A stretch of 64,000 nucleotides of DNA from NCBI RefSeq assembly GCF_026745355.1, contig NC_079207.1, forward strand, positions 12,708,338-12,772,337. The letters run 5' to 3'. Shown here in pieces: positions 49,401-60,495 of the stretch. Under the pieces are notes generated by a model. It made no database searches. It was not told where the DNA came from and was given only the letters and a program-made list of their open reading frames with translations. Numbering within the stretch: position 1 is the first letter of the stretch; every line of letters starts with the position of its first letter. Made by a program: the position numbers and the translations under genes. This stretch comes from Beta vulgaris subsp. vulgaris (lineage: Eukaryota; Streptophyta; Magnoliopsida; Caryophyllales; Amaranthaceae).

Positions 49401-52400
49401 AGGATTCTAATATAGATCATACACATACATCTGGCATCTAGGCATTCATGCAGTATTGCTGCCAGTATCATGGAATCTAACCCTCCTGAAAACAGAACAG
49501 CCACAGGGACAGAGCTCCCTTGCCCGTTGTCATGCATAGCTGTCTCCTAACAATGAGCAAGAACTAAAGTTACTACAGGTGACTTTCATAATAATGCACA
49601 AAGAGAAATGAAGTGCTTCACTTCTGCAAGTATACACTGCAAACTAATATATTTAACTTCATGTGCTGCCTTACTGCCTCATGGTAGCATTTGTTTAGTC
49701 CCTCTGTTTCACAGCAATTACACTCCTCTTCGTTTCGGCGAATTTTAACTTTCAACTGTTCTGCTTATCTACCACCAACTGTTACGCTTATCTACCATCA
49801 ACTGTTAATACGTATAACATAGTGTTTCTCAAGAGCTGTTGCTATTAGTTTTATTCCACTTCTCGATATCATGTTATAAGGCCAACTAGAACGACAAGTG
49901 TAAAAGAGAATATAATCGCCAACTATTGTTATCAGCTGGCTTAGACGCAAAGATGTGAGTGCTAAGAACATCACATTTAGCTAAAGCATAAGATCTTTAA
50001 AAGAAACATTTCTTCACCATACATGCAGGAACGCGTTTGGTGGATATGCAGCCAAAACATCATCTCCGGTAAATCCAAATCTTTCTATCTGCTTACATGT
50101 GACTTCCACAGTACCAAGGTTTCCATCCTTCCTGAAGAGTCGTACCCCCACTCCCTCCCTAGTCTCAAGGTCCTGATCTCTTTACAAAAACTTCTTTACT
50201 ATTGCGGATCAACTAGCATCATACCAAATGAGAAATCAAAGAAATGCATTGCATTGCGGACCAATTTCAAGTAAGTTTTATGGTTCATCTAGCTAGCTTT
50301 TCAACTTCCAAGCACTTGCAAACTGTGCATGAAGGGAACCAATTTCTCCCCCTGATCGGCATAACAAGATAATCTTCCTAAATTGTACATAAGAACAATC
50401 TCATTATGCATCCAAAAACATCAGAAATATAGTCCGGCACTTATTGTATGTAAGTTGTTATAGATTTTACAGTTAAACCTTCAGATGTATGATGTTCACG
50501 CTTCACACAGTTGGAACCAGATACAAGCTAAGCATAGAGGCCTCTTTATCTCTTATCAGCTATATAGACCTTACGAAAGATGAAAATATATAAACGAATT
50601 ATCAAGCCTTTCTACAACCAAGAAGAAGTCCAGCAGACCCTAGACAGATGGGATACCCCAGAAAATTGCAACAAATCAGCATGCTCTAAGAACTGAAATC
50701 TAAAAGAAGAGCTTCCCCTAAATCTCGGCCACATCAGAGAAAATTGAGTACAGTGACTGATATTGTCGTGATAGCTGCAACCATCCAATTGTCCATGACC
50801 ATTGTCATGATAGCTTCCCTATGCGAGATTTGACCCTATTGCCTACCCAATGCAAGATGGTTCTACAAATTTGTATTTTTAAAGAGGGCGTTATTACACC
50901 ATTGATTAGCCAATCAAATACGAGGTAGAGGATAATAATGGGATCTGTGTGCAACTTAATATTATATAAGTGATGGAATAGCTCTAACTAATCTTTATGT
51001 GCAAATAACGACATAGCCAGAATAGAGAGAATATCACAGAATATTAACACCAAAGAAAATCACAAAGTACATTTTAGATAAGAAACAAACTAAGAAATTA
51101 ACAGAAAGATCAGGATGGTAGCATGGAAAACCCATACATTACAGATCCCATAAGCTCGAGGAATTTACCAAAACAGTCACAGGTAACCTGACTTTTTCCT
51201 AAATATGGACTCATTATGCAATAGATCGAATGAACAGAATTAGTCACAGTCTCACAGCTGAGGGTAAAATGAATAAAACTTCCACCTCACTTAAAAAATA
51301 CTATATAAGAATGATCCATAAGCAACATATGCCGATATTCAGAGAGCCTTCTTTCCTAGTAACTATCAATGCAATTTTCTGATTTAACCATCACAAAGGT
51401 CTATACTACAGACAGATAAGTATGCAACATATACTCAGTGTATAGCTCATCAAAAGCTAGAAAAACTGCATGGTTTCAAATAGATTGAATCACGCCATTG
51501 GCAAAGAATATTCCATCTAAGACAAAGGAGGTGTAAAGGTAGCAGTTAAGCTTAGCACCTTAAAGATTGCATTCTGGGTAGTGCGTCGTGCGATGGATTT
51601 TCTCAGGGCAGCCAAGACCTGTTCAGCCGGTGAGATAGTTGAAGACTGTAATGTTCCTACATCAAACCACAACAAGCAAAAACAGGAAATTAATAGTCAG
51701 TAACAAACGGTAACATGGAAAGAACAACGAATATGACTTATGATCATCGAAATTAAAATGATTTTTAAAACTTTCAATCTAATACCATTTTCACAGGTGA
51801 GCTTACTTTTTGCACAATGAACTAAAATTGTAACATACCACTATCAGAAGCCGAAAGCAAGTCAGGTTTCCCAAAAAGTAGAGAGGAATCAAAAGATTTT
51901 AACTCCACATGCTTAGGCTCAATCAGCTTCCTCTCCCACACGATAAGATCTTTTAGCATAGAGTTCATCCATTCATGCTTTCTCACTTTGCCAGACAGAC
52001 ATGCACTAGTTCTTGAAGCATCAATAGCTATACTGTACACCCCACAGGGGAGTTCTTCCCAGTAATTGATATTACTTTCTCTATCTACAACTTCGGGATC
52101 TAGAGAATAGATAAAATCAGCATAATGTGGTACAAGTGGGATGTAGAGGAAGAACTATACGGGTCGACAATTAAGCCACACAATTCAGACAAACGAGTTA
52201 GAAAACTGAAACTGAAAACTGTCGCTAACGATATATAGCAGTTTTAATTACATTCATTGTATTGTCTTCTATATATCTCTTCTAATATCTGGTTAGAATG
52301 ATCATAAGATGATAAGATTTTAACATTCTTTTTTTTCGAGGGGTTCATTATCTGAAAACTCTATGATTTCCAAACATTTTTGTGGCATCTTATGCCTCTT

Positions 52401-54976
52401 CTATGTATTTATGGAATTCATTATATTACACCTTTGATAGTCCTAATAATTCGCCTACGACTAATGCATAAACAAGCAGATGGGCTCTATCCAATTATTT
52501 ACACAAGAATATCTAAATATAAAATTGAATGGATCATTGAATAGTCCATTATAAAAATAAAATGAGGGGACATACACACATAATTATCTAATAAGAATGC
52601 CTGGTTCAAAAACACACATTTATACCCAATTAGTTATAATATTAATGCTATTGGAATATCAATTAGATTTAAACTGACGCCACATAGAATGTATGACTAA
52701 ATAGTCTCATGTTATATATAAGCCACAAATTACAATATCAACCCCAAAAAAGCAGTTACACAGACACAAATACATGTTGAAAATCTACTTCAAATATAAT
52801 TTATAAAACCTCCAACAGCATAGTTACTGCAGCTCACACCAAATACAGTCATCATCAAGTGGTAATATTTTACAGGGGAAGAAGGGGAGAAAGAAATAAA
52901 AACAAGGTAGCAACATTACCGGGCCTCTGAGAAGTGGAGGCTGGAGGTGATATAGAAGATAAAATAAGCCGAGAATCCTCTGAAGTGGGCCAATGAACAA
53001 GAAGGCTCCGTCTCCCCATTGCATCCCTGCCAAACCACAGGGTCCTGGAGGCATCCTAAAACCGATGGGCATGCTTCAGAAAAGTAACGTTTACCATGAA
53101 AGGCAAAACAAAAGGCATATATCACGGAAACTGCCAAAAAGAACTTACCAGTCCAAGAGGATACCTGCCAATATATTACAGCCCAGGGCCCTTTAATTGA
53201 TGAAAGAAGTTCAGGAATTGGTTTCCCACAACAGCTGCTACTATTCCCATGGAACTGGCAACAGCAACAGTTTTCCAAAGACTGCAGCAGGACTTTAGCA
53301 TCATTGCTGTCAAAGCTAACATGGATCCCACCAAATATTTCACCTTCAAAATGAAAGAATGCACCAGTCGATATGCATATTTCTGAGAGTAATATCAACA
53401 TATTCACTACAAGTATAAGAAAACAAAGCATTCATGATCCAAAAACATAAACAGAAGTTTTACCTATGAACTACTTAAAGTACACAGAAAGCAGAACATC
53501 GTATGGACATCCTGACTTTCAAAAAAATGAAATATTTCAAATTCTAAACAGAAAACTCTAGATGTTCATTCTTCAGCAGAAGCAAAATAGACATCCCATA
53601 AAACTGCTTCAAGACCACTCATTTCACTGTCAACGAAAATTCTCAAAAGTAAAAGGCAAAGGAGGGTAAGCAATTTTGTCGAAAAGTAAATAAGGGATGA
53701 TCGGACTACAAGCAAGTTTGAGATAGAGAACAGAAATAATATGGTTATGTAGCCACTAAGTTCCATTTTCCCATCCCAAAAGGAAAAAAAGAGTCCCTGA
53801 TTAAGCGGTAAAATGATGAAAAGAATGCCACTTAAAACAAATCTGTGATGCTCTCCATTGTTCATTCTTAACTTATCATCATAATTGACACCTTTTTTAA
53901 ACACATACTGTAAAGATGGCCAATATTCCACAAGGTCACGCAACAAACATCACAAATTATCTAGATTGAGCAGCAATATCATGAAAGTTCACCTATCTAA
54001 GCTAGTCAACACCATGTCTACCATAACTCAAGCCCTTTCAATCTACAACAAAAATACATTACTATTGAGGTTTACCATTATAAATAAGGATATTCCCAGA
54101 AGCATCAACAAACGGCTGCGCAACTGGCTTTGTTCCCCTCAATTGGAGAACTGCACCCAAAAAACACATCGCTGCAACAGACTGATTTACTCCAATTTTA
54201 GCCTCTCCATTGGCACAGTGTGCACTGCTATGCATATCCTGCAAGCACGAGAGTTCGTTTTCGACATCCTCATCCCTGGCAACACAAGAATAAACTTGTG
54301 CATCCTTCACTTCAAGGAAAACCTTTTTAGTCCCCAAGCTATCAGGACCTCTTCTTCGTAAAACCGCTTTCAAGTCATCAATTGTAAATTTAAACTGCAC
54401 TCAGTATAACAAGCATTCCTTACTTCAGCACCAAAAAAAATCACCATTACTAACATAAGCAAAGATCAAATCTACAATCCTTACAAATTCAAACCAAATA
54501 CTAATACTACCTATAAACAAGCCCAACTATATCAAGTTATAATGACATCAAAATTTTGCAAATTTCCCACATTACCAAATAACATATAGCATAACATCAA
54601 CCCAAACCTAATATTCATATCATCATATAGCATTAACAAAAAAAAAAAAACAAACCATCCCCAACTATATCAAGTTATTACAACATCATAGCATAACATC
54701 AACCTAAACCCAATATTCATTTCATTATATAGCATTAAAGAAAACATTTTGCTAAGAAACAACCCATCAAGTTTTCTTCTTTTCTTTCCTTTTTTTTCTA
54801 TAGCAACTATATTAAGCATGTAAATTATATTAAAGTAGACATTTTTTGTTAATAAAAAAGAGTAGAAATTACTTAACTGGTTGAACATCAGCAGTTGAAG
54901 ATAATAGTTGGGTGTTATTATTAATGGAGGATAAATCAATGGAAATACCATCAAGTATGAATGAAATACCACACAT
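43423..54976 (-). CDS. asparagine-synthetase-family protein (ASNSD1-like), complete, 14 exons
   Basis: Exons (- strand): 54878-54976, 54076-54394, 53165-53343, 52920-53055, 51839-52099, 51559-51656, 49429-49546, 49195-49300, 45748-45841, 45150-45346, 44362-44461, 44151-44267, 43724-43780, 43423-43530. All introns are GT-AG and phases join without a break: 1989 nt, 662 aa. The start MCGIS supplies the N-terminal Cys2 nucleophile of class II glutamine amidotransferases, followed by LRRRGPDSLG and DASGNILIYNGEIFGG. The C-terminal half is an ATP-pyrophosphatase domain with PP-loop SGGLDS (384-389) and GSGADEQCAGYGRH (from 515). That order and GSGADE in place of the ASNS GEGSDE mark the asparagine-synthetase-domain-containing (ASNSD1) family, not the classical enzyme; whether it makes asparagine is not established. 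The 3.35-kb intron before exon 9 holds several MITEs. No lesion found. A broken duplicate lies at 16079-33955. Confidence 0.95.
43950..44095 (-). repeat. SINE-like sequence in the intron before exon 13
   Basis: On the - strand: 'gaggcttgggtggtagctac' (A-box-like) and 'caggggtctaatcctcg' (B-box-like), followed by a C-rich tract that reads as the G-run at about 43971-43981 on the + strand. Consistent with a decayed tRNA-derived SINE, but no direct repeats were matched. Confidence 0.4.
46259..46572. mobile_element. hAT MITE, 314 bp
   Basis: An 8-bp direct repeat CATACAAG lies at 46251-46258 and 46573-46580. Ends are CAGGGCCGGTTCTGA and, inverted, CAGGGCCGTTCCTGA. Subterminal 'cgcctagggcccac' and 'cgcctagggcccaa' are present at the two ends. 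No coding sequence. Located in the large intron before exon 9 of the ASNSD1-like gene. Confidence 0.9.
47048..47070. repeat. (CA)n microsatellite
   Basis: About ten uninterrupted CA units in the large intron of the ASNSD1-like gene, followed by 'cacccacccaccc'. Confidence 0.85.
48025..48543. mobile_element. Stowaway-type MITE (outer), split by a second MITE
   Basis: TA flanks at 48023-48024 and 48544-48545. Ends CTTCCTCCGTTCTTTTCCTA and, inverted, TTTCCTACGTTCTTTTTCTA, with the similarity continuing through 'ttgcaacaattga'. The inner element at 48211-48469 separates its halves; without it and one TA the outer element is about 258 bp. Confidence 0.8.
48211..48469. mobile_element. Stowaway-type MITE (inner), 259 bp
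   Basis: TA on both sides (48209-48210, 48470-48471). Ends CTCCCTCCGTTTCATTTTAA and, inverted, CTCCCTCCGTTTCATATTAA, continuing 'tctacacac'. Nested within another Stowaway-like MITE in an intron of the ASNSD1-like gene. Confidence 0.88.
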
Positions 54977-55075
54977 CTCTCTAATTCTTTCTCTTTTCTC
55001 TCTCCTCTTTTTCCTCTTCTCGACTCTTTTGTACCTTGCCTGTTGACTGGTGTAAAATGAAATTGTACGTGGAAA

Positions 55076-55091
55076 TAAATATACTATATAG
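55076..55091. promoter_or_regulatory. TATA-like element between the ASNSD1-like gene and tRNA-Thr
   Basis: The AT stretch 'taaatatactatatag' lies about 100 bp upstream of the ASNSD1-like ATG on the - strand, followed there by a GA-rich leader. It also lies about 30-45 bp upstream of the tRNA on the + strand, where plant tRNA genes often have a TATA-like element, and a CAA motif is present at 55111-55113. Only 143 bp separate the ATG and the tRNA. Use by either gene is inferred from position. Confidence 0.5.
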
Positions 55092-55119
55092 AGGAGGTCG
55101 AAAAATTAGTCAAAGAACT

Positions 55120-55191
55120 GCCTCCATAGCATAGTGGTAGTGCGTTCGCTTCGTAAGCGAAAGGTCGCGAGTTCGATCCTCGCTGGGGGCT
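55120..55191 (+). tRNA. tRNA-Thr (anticodon CGT)
   Basis: 72-base cloverleaf: acceptor GCCTCCA pairs with TGGGGGC, D arm GCAT-AGTGGTA-GTGC, anticodon arm TTCGC-TTCGTAA-GCGAA (anticodon CGT, reading ACG), variable AGGTC, T arm GCGAG-TTCGATC-CTCGC, discriminator T. The B box GGTCGCGAGTTCGATCC is intact. A T-run just downstream (from 55193) can terminate Pol III. CCA is not encoded, as expected for a nuclear tRNA. Confidence 0.96.
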
Positions 55192-57252
55192 TGTTTTAGT
55201 TTGATTTAGTTATATTATTTTTAAATATTGTACTTTATAAAAATACTACTTTAAATAAATCGTCTTTTTTTTTTTTTTGTTCGTCTGATCTTTTTATTAT
55301 CATATTATAGTCTTTAGAATTTTATAGACAATGAAATGCTCTCGATAATTATTGGGTGATTTGTTGAGTTCATGTTAAAACATGAAATTCATACAATTGC
55401 TAATTATTTTAGCTTCATTTAGTTCTATTATCGTTAAGAATTGTACTTTATAAAAATACTAGTTTAAAAGCTTTGGTTAAGATGATTAAATGCTCTCGAT
55501 GAATATTGGATGGATGGTTGAATAGATAATTAATGTAAATCAACTTTGACAGTAAAACTCTCTCTCTAAAAACCTTCGGAAAACAAAACCTAACCCTAAT
55601 AAAACCCTTCTCCAAGCTCTGCTACAGAGCACGCCAGCTAGGCATGCTCATAAAAAATCAAAACTAAAACCATAAAACTATATCGGAATACCGAAAAATC
55701 GGTCTAAATGGGCGGTTACCGTAACGATAAAAAAAAGTTTCAACGGTATGGTTACGAAACCGCTAATATTAACGGTTAAACGGTACGGTTATGATTTCTG
55801 AGTGAATGGTTAGCCGAAATATTTTTTCTCTATATAATTGTTGTAAAACATGTTCAAACAATTACATTGATTCTAATATTTTTGAAGTTACAACAATTAG
55901 AGTAAGTATGTAATTACTTGAAAACTCTAGTGCTAATATAAACATTATAATTAAGATATGAAGTGAATTATTAGTGTTAGTTATATTTTCCAATGGATTT
56001 AGTATCCACTTTATAATACATTTTATATCATAGTATATATAATATTAAAATATATGCACAAAAAAATTGAAAATATATAGTAGTACATTAAGTAAAACAC
56101 AATAGTATAAATTAAATATCGATTAATGGTTAACCGAAAAACCATATTGAAAAATCGGTTAATCGCTTAAGTAGTAACCGAACGGTTACGGTCACGGTTC
56201 ACAAAAAAGAGCGAACCAAAAATTTCGATTATCGAACCGAAATGTTGTTTCGGGACACTTAAGCACCCATGAACACCCCTAATAACGCTAGCCGGCGGCC
56301 TGCCACAACGTGTGCCGCTTACCAAGCCACCGATTGCCTGCTTACCCTCTCTACCATTGTCAGGTCTTGTGTTCATTTCCCCTCCCTTACCGTACGTCTT
56401 TGTCGGGTTAGTTCGTTTCCCATGGCCCGAACGTCCAGGCCAGAAATTCGGGCCATGGGAAGAATGTCCACGGCGGACGTTCGCCCACGACCCTAAAAAA
56501 AATTCGCCAGTTTTTTCGAGTGAGTGATGGAGGTCGCGAATGGGTGGAGAAGGTCGCAGGTGGGTGGTGGAGGAAGGTGATGGCGGTGGAGCTCGAGAGT
56601 GGGTGGAGAAGGTTGGTGGTGGTGGTGGTGAGGGTGGTGGAGGTAGGTGGTGGTAGTGTGGAAAAGAGGAAGGGTAAAATAGTCTATAAAAATATACTCG
56701 GAGCGATTTTAAGTAATTCTAGGGTGATGTTTAACAAACCTCATTTCTAAACCATAAACCCTGGCCTTACCACAACCACAAGGTAGTTTTTAGGAATGAG
56801 TTAGTTTTATACTTCTAGAAAATTTAGGCATACCAAACGTGTTTGGTCAAATCACTCCACCTTAAAATTATTTGTCCCAACCTTTTTATTTTTATTTTTG
56901 TAAGTATTTAACGTTTTATTTAACTTTTACTATTTCATGAAGTAACTAATTAACAATATGACCATACAACAAACTCATGATTTATTTTTTTCACTTTATT
57001 TTTCAGTCCTTTCAAGAAAATATAAGTTATGACATATTAGGTTTAATAAGTTTAGTTCAATAAAAATAATGCTTGGCACACTTACATAATAAGGCCTAAT
57101 AAGTTCACATGAGTATGATAAATTTGACAAAAACTCATATAAGTTCAACTAGAGAAATTAAGTTGAAACGAACAAACTCTTAAACTTTGCAATCGGATAA
57201 TCGAATGTCTGGTAAGGAAGTAAAAAAAAAAGAACCTTGAAAACATTAGGGT
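55192..57252. other. intergenic region with a hAT-like repeat; no gene seen
   Basis: AT-rich with little coding signal. 55640-56281 is listed separately. 56282-56700 is GC-richer and has G/T-rich 'gtggtggtgg' runs at 56545-56660 that create low-complexity open frames, which I do not accept as genes. Confidence 0.45.
55640..56281. mobile_element. hAT-like MITE candidate with AACGGTTA repeats
   Basis: Left end TAGGCATGCTCATAAAAA and right end, inverted, TAGGGGTGTTCATGGGTG are loosely similar. Both subterminal regions are filled with 'cggttaccg', 'aacggttac' and 'aaccgaa' units. That layout fits a non-autonomous hAT element, but an 8-bp duplication could not be matched. Confidence 0.45.
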
Positions 57253-57260
57253 TAATAAGA

Positions 57261-57998
57261 AGGGGTGTACCAACACATGCTTAGATCAACTGGTAAAGAA
57301 GCTGTTCTAGCTTAATCAGAGGTCTCGGGTTCGAGCCCTGGGAACGCAGCAGTGTATGTTGGGAGAGCTTTCCCCCCAATTGGGGCCTGACCCGGCTCGA
57401 ATCCGGATGAGCCGGATCCAAAAATGGATTTCGGAAACCGGATGGGTTCACCAAAAAAAAAAAATTAAGAAGGGGTGTAGGTTCGATTTGGTTTTAGGGC
57501 AAAACCAAACCAAACCAAAATAAATCCGATTTTCACATTTCCAAGTCCAAATCCAAACCGCAATTTATCCCAAATCAAACCAAACCAAACCGAAATTACA
57601 AAATCAAAATTAAACCAAATCGAAAAATTAAAATTCTTTTATGATGCAAAAAATTGTTTCCAAATCTTACAAATAATACGGAAATTATCAAGTTTCAAAT
57701 CATCAAACATATAAGAATTACTTCAAATTACAATCAAAGCTTAAAATTAAAGTACTAGAACTAATGATAATTGATAAAATTAACAAAAATAATGAAAAAA
57801 GGTAAATACAATACAAGATGGGCAAAGTTTGGTTTGGTCTTTTTTCGATTTTTCAAAAAAACAAAAAAAACAAACTGAAAACTGAAAAAATGAAAATTTT
57901 GCAATCCAAACCAAACCGAAATTTGAAAAAAAAACAAACCAAATTACTAATTCGGTTTGGTTCGATTTTCGTTTCAAACCAAATAGCTTACACCCCTA
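57261..57998. mobile_element. hAT MITE carrying a nested SINE
   Basis: An 8-bp direct repeat TTAATAAG lies at 57253-57260 and 57999-58006. Ends AAGGGGTGTA and, inverted, TAGGGGTGTA. The left TIR is duplicated by the SINE insertion, so it occurs at 57261-57270 and again after the SINE. The subterminal regions are full of 'aaaccaaacc' and 'ggtttggtt' units. No transposase. Confidence 0.88.
57271..57465 (+). mobile_element. tRNA-derived SINE, 195 bp
   Basis: The 14-bp target duplication TAAGAAGGGGTGTA occurs at 57257-57270 and 57466-57479. The head has an A-box-like 'tagatcaactggt' and B box 'gggttcgagccc', about 35 bases apart. The body contains 'gggagagctttcccccc' and 'gagccggatcc', and a run of 12 A at 57453-57464 closes it. 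All parts of a plant SINE are present. Confidence 0.93.
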
Positions 57999-58082
57999 TT
58001 AATAAGGCCAAACTGAACTCAAAATATAAACAAAAACAACAACCAAAAATTACCCCACCAAAAACAGAAATCGGAAATATAT

Positions 58083-58304
58083 GAGGCCGTTCGTTATCGT
58101 TTTTTATTTTCAGTTTTCAGTTTTTTTGGAAACTATAAACAGAAAACTAGAAAAAGTGGTTCACTTTTTAGTTGTCAGTTTCCAAAATCATCATGTTTCT
58201 AATAAATTTCACTAATTTTTTATTCATTATAGGACATAAATCATATAACTTTGAAAATCAAAAAACCAAAAAACAAAAAACCACAGTAATACGAACAGGC
58301 CTAA
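58083..58304. mobile_element. short hAT-like inverted-end element
   Basis: Ends AGGCCGTTCGTTATCG and, inverted, AGGCCTGTTCGTATTA. The interior is rich in 'cagttttcagttttttt' and 'aaaccaaaaaacaa' type runs. No clear target duplication, so ends and superfamily are tentative. Confidence 0.45.
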
Positions 58305-59019
58305 AAGTTTCGTTTCCGATTTTGCTCTCTTTTTCATTTTATCCAAACAACCTCTTGAGTCTTTACGGTCGGCGTTCATCCAAGACAAAAAAAAAACGTA
58401 GTCCACTCTGTAGGGGTGTGCTATATACATCACTTCGTCTTTTTCTTTTGTGTGAAGCATCCTATTTTGTATACTTGGATAAAATTTCCAAAGAGTGAAA
58501 TGACATACTTGTAAAATTCAGTGTGCACAATATTATCAAGTTCAATAGATATTCACCAAATAAAATTTTCTTTTATTTTAGTTACTATTAAAGTTCAAAA
58601 TATAATTCCACAACTATTACCCATTAAAGTAAAATTTGATAATTTACCTTCACTCACCCCATACATTTTTTCCTGTACCATGTTAATACTCTCAGCACCC
58701 CATCTTTTATTATAATTTGGCTTCAACGATGGAGGTCGTTTTAATAAACTACAACACATTTGTTCGGTGAGTACTCAATCAATTGTGTAAATTCAAATTT
58801 ATTGTCAAAGTATACTAGGAAGTCAAATTCTTTTTTCTTTTCTTTTTCAGGGAGGGGTATCATACATGACCCCCTACAAGAGGATCATTTGGATATGATA
58901 TAGATTGTAATACTGAGATACGTTTTTGGAGAACAAATTTGCAAGAACGATTTGATCAATAAAACATTTTAGATAGAACATAAATATTTATACGTTTAAT
59001 TTCCTATGGCATGGACTAA
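58305..59019. other. AT-rich spacer; no gene seen
   Basis: No recognisable coding or repeat structure apart from the start of the tandem duplication at about 58998. Confidence 0.45.
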
Positions 59020-59466
59020 GGCTATGTTTAGTTCACCTGAAATTTTCTGATCTGAACTTATCTGATCTGATCTGAACTTATTTTTTCTGATCTGATCTGA
59101 TCTGATCTGAACTTATTTTTTCTTATCTGATCTGATCTGATCTGAACTGATCAGCTCTGATCTGATTTGATCTGGATTACAAGATCTTATCTTTTATAAA
59201 ATATATTATTACTTTGTAAGTCATTATTATGCAATTTCCTATGGCATGGACTAAGGCTATGTTTAGTTCACCTGAAATTTTCTGATCTGAACTTATCTGA
59301 TCTGATCTGAACTTATTTTTTCTGATCTGATCTGATCTGAACTTATTTTTTCTTATCTTATCTGATCTGATCTGAACTGATCTGCTCTGATCTGATTTGA
59401 TCTGGATTACAAGATCTTATCTTTTATAAAATATATTATTACTTTGTAAGTCATTATTATGCAATA
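58998..59466. repeat. 235-bp tandem duplication spanning flank and transposon end
   Basis: The block beginning 'aatttcctatggcatgg' at 58998 repeats at 59233 and continues to 'ttattatgcaa'. Each copy contains flank, TAA, the left TIR and the TCTGA-repeat arm. The two differ by small changes, including the number of pentamers. Confidence 0.85.
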
Positions 59467-60495
59467 CATTATAAGATATTATTTATAGTATTACTATTAT
59501 TATCATTTTATTTCTATTACAACTTTTACACAACTTTTATTAATAATAATAATTATTATTATCATTGTTATAAGAACAACAACAATAATTATAATCATAA
59601 TATTAATAATTATTACTAAAAATATTTATATAACCCAAGTCATTAATTTATAAGACCACTTGCACAATGTTTCATACTTTCCCTTAAAAAAAATGTTTCA
59701 CACTTGAGAAGTCGGCAGGCTCAACTCTTTTTTTTTCATATAAAATAAAATAAGATATACAAACAACTATGACTCGCGCAAGAAAGAAATAAATAGCGTG
59801 CAACTTCAAGTAGCTAGAGAGATTTGGAATTCAGTAGGAAGAGGTATACCGAATCTAAATTTATAGTTTGTATCTCGCACTTAGCTTATTTTGGAATGTA
59901 ATCCGAACTTAGTAGTTTCGTTGTCATAAATTTGAGCTATCATATTTTATATATTTCTTATTTTTGTGTCAATCTTATGTTCTTAACACGTGGCTTTTAG
60001 TTTTTTATTATTTAATAACAACAAAATAACTTAAAATAATGATAATACTGACATTTATAATGATAACAACAAGATTAATAATAATTGTCAATATTAATAA
60101 TTAATAAGTACAACAACAACAATAATAATCCTTTTGAACAAATGTACTAGTAAATAATAATACTCCCTTTGTATTTTTTTATCTTTCTCACTTAGAATCT
60201 TGACACAATTCACAATTACAGAGAATCTTTTAGATTTTTCTCAATATATAAGAAAAAAGATAGTCATATGGGGTCTTGTTTGATTCGTCTCAATTAGTAC
60301 TTTATTAATATTCAATTATTATAATTTTTACTAATATGTAATAAAAGATATTTAATAATAATGATGATTTTTTAAATATAAGCATGATCTGATTTGGTCT
60401 GATATGATCTGGTCTGATTTGAACTTATTTTTTCTGATCTGATATGATCTGATTAGATCTAAAATAAGCAAAAATAAGGTGAACTGAACATAGCC
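59020..60495. mobile_element. Harbinger-like element with TCTGA-repeat arms
   Basis: Ends GGCTATGTTTAGTTCACCT and, inverted, GGCTATGTTCAGTTCACCT, flanked by TAA on both sides (59017-59019, 60496-60498). The arms are runs of 'tctgatctga' with 'gaacttattttt'. The left end with its outside flank is duplicated in tandem, so a second left end begins at 59255. The centre is AT-rich without coding sequence; a CTCCCTTTGTA-type Stowaway end at about 60174 has no visible partner. Confidence 0.7.

Noticed and set aside
56520..56750. 76-codon Gly/Val/Trp-rich + frame
   Set aside because: Consists of 'gtggtggtgg' low-complexity DNA, with no domain.
57271..57465. Possible functional tRNA gene
   Set aside because: It has A- and B-box-like motifs but no cloverleaf, and it is bounded by a 14-bp duplication and an A tail, so it is a SINE.
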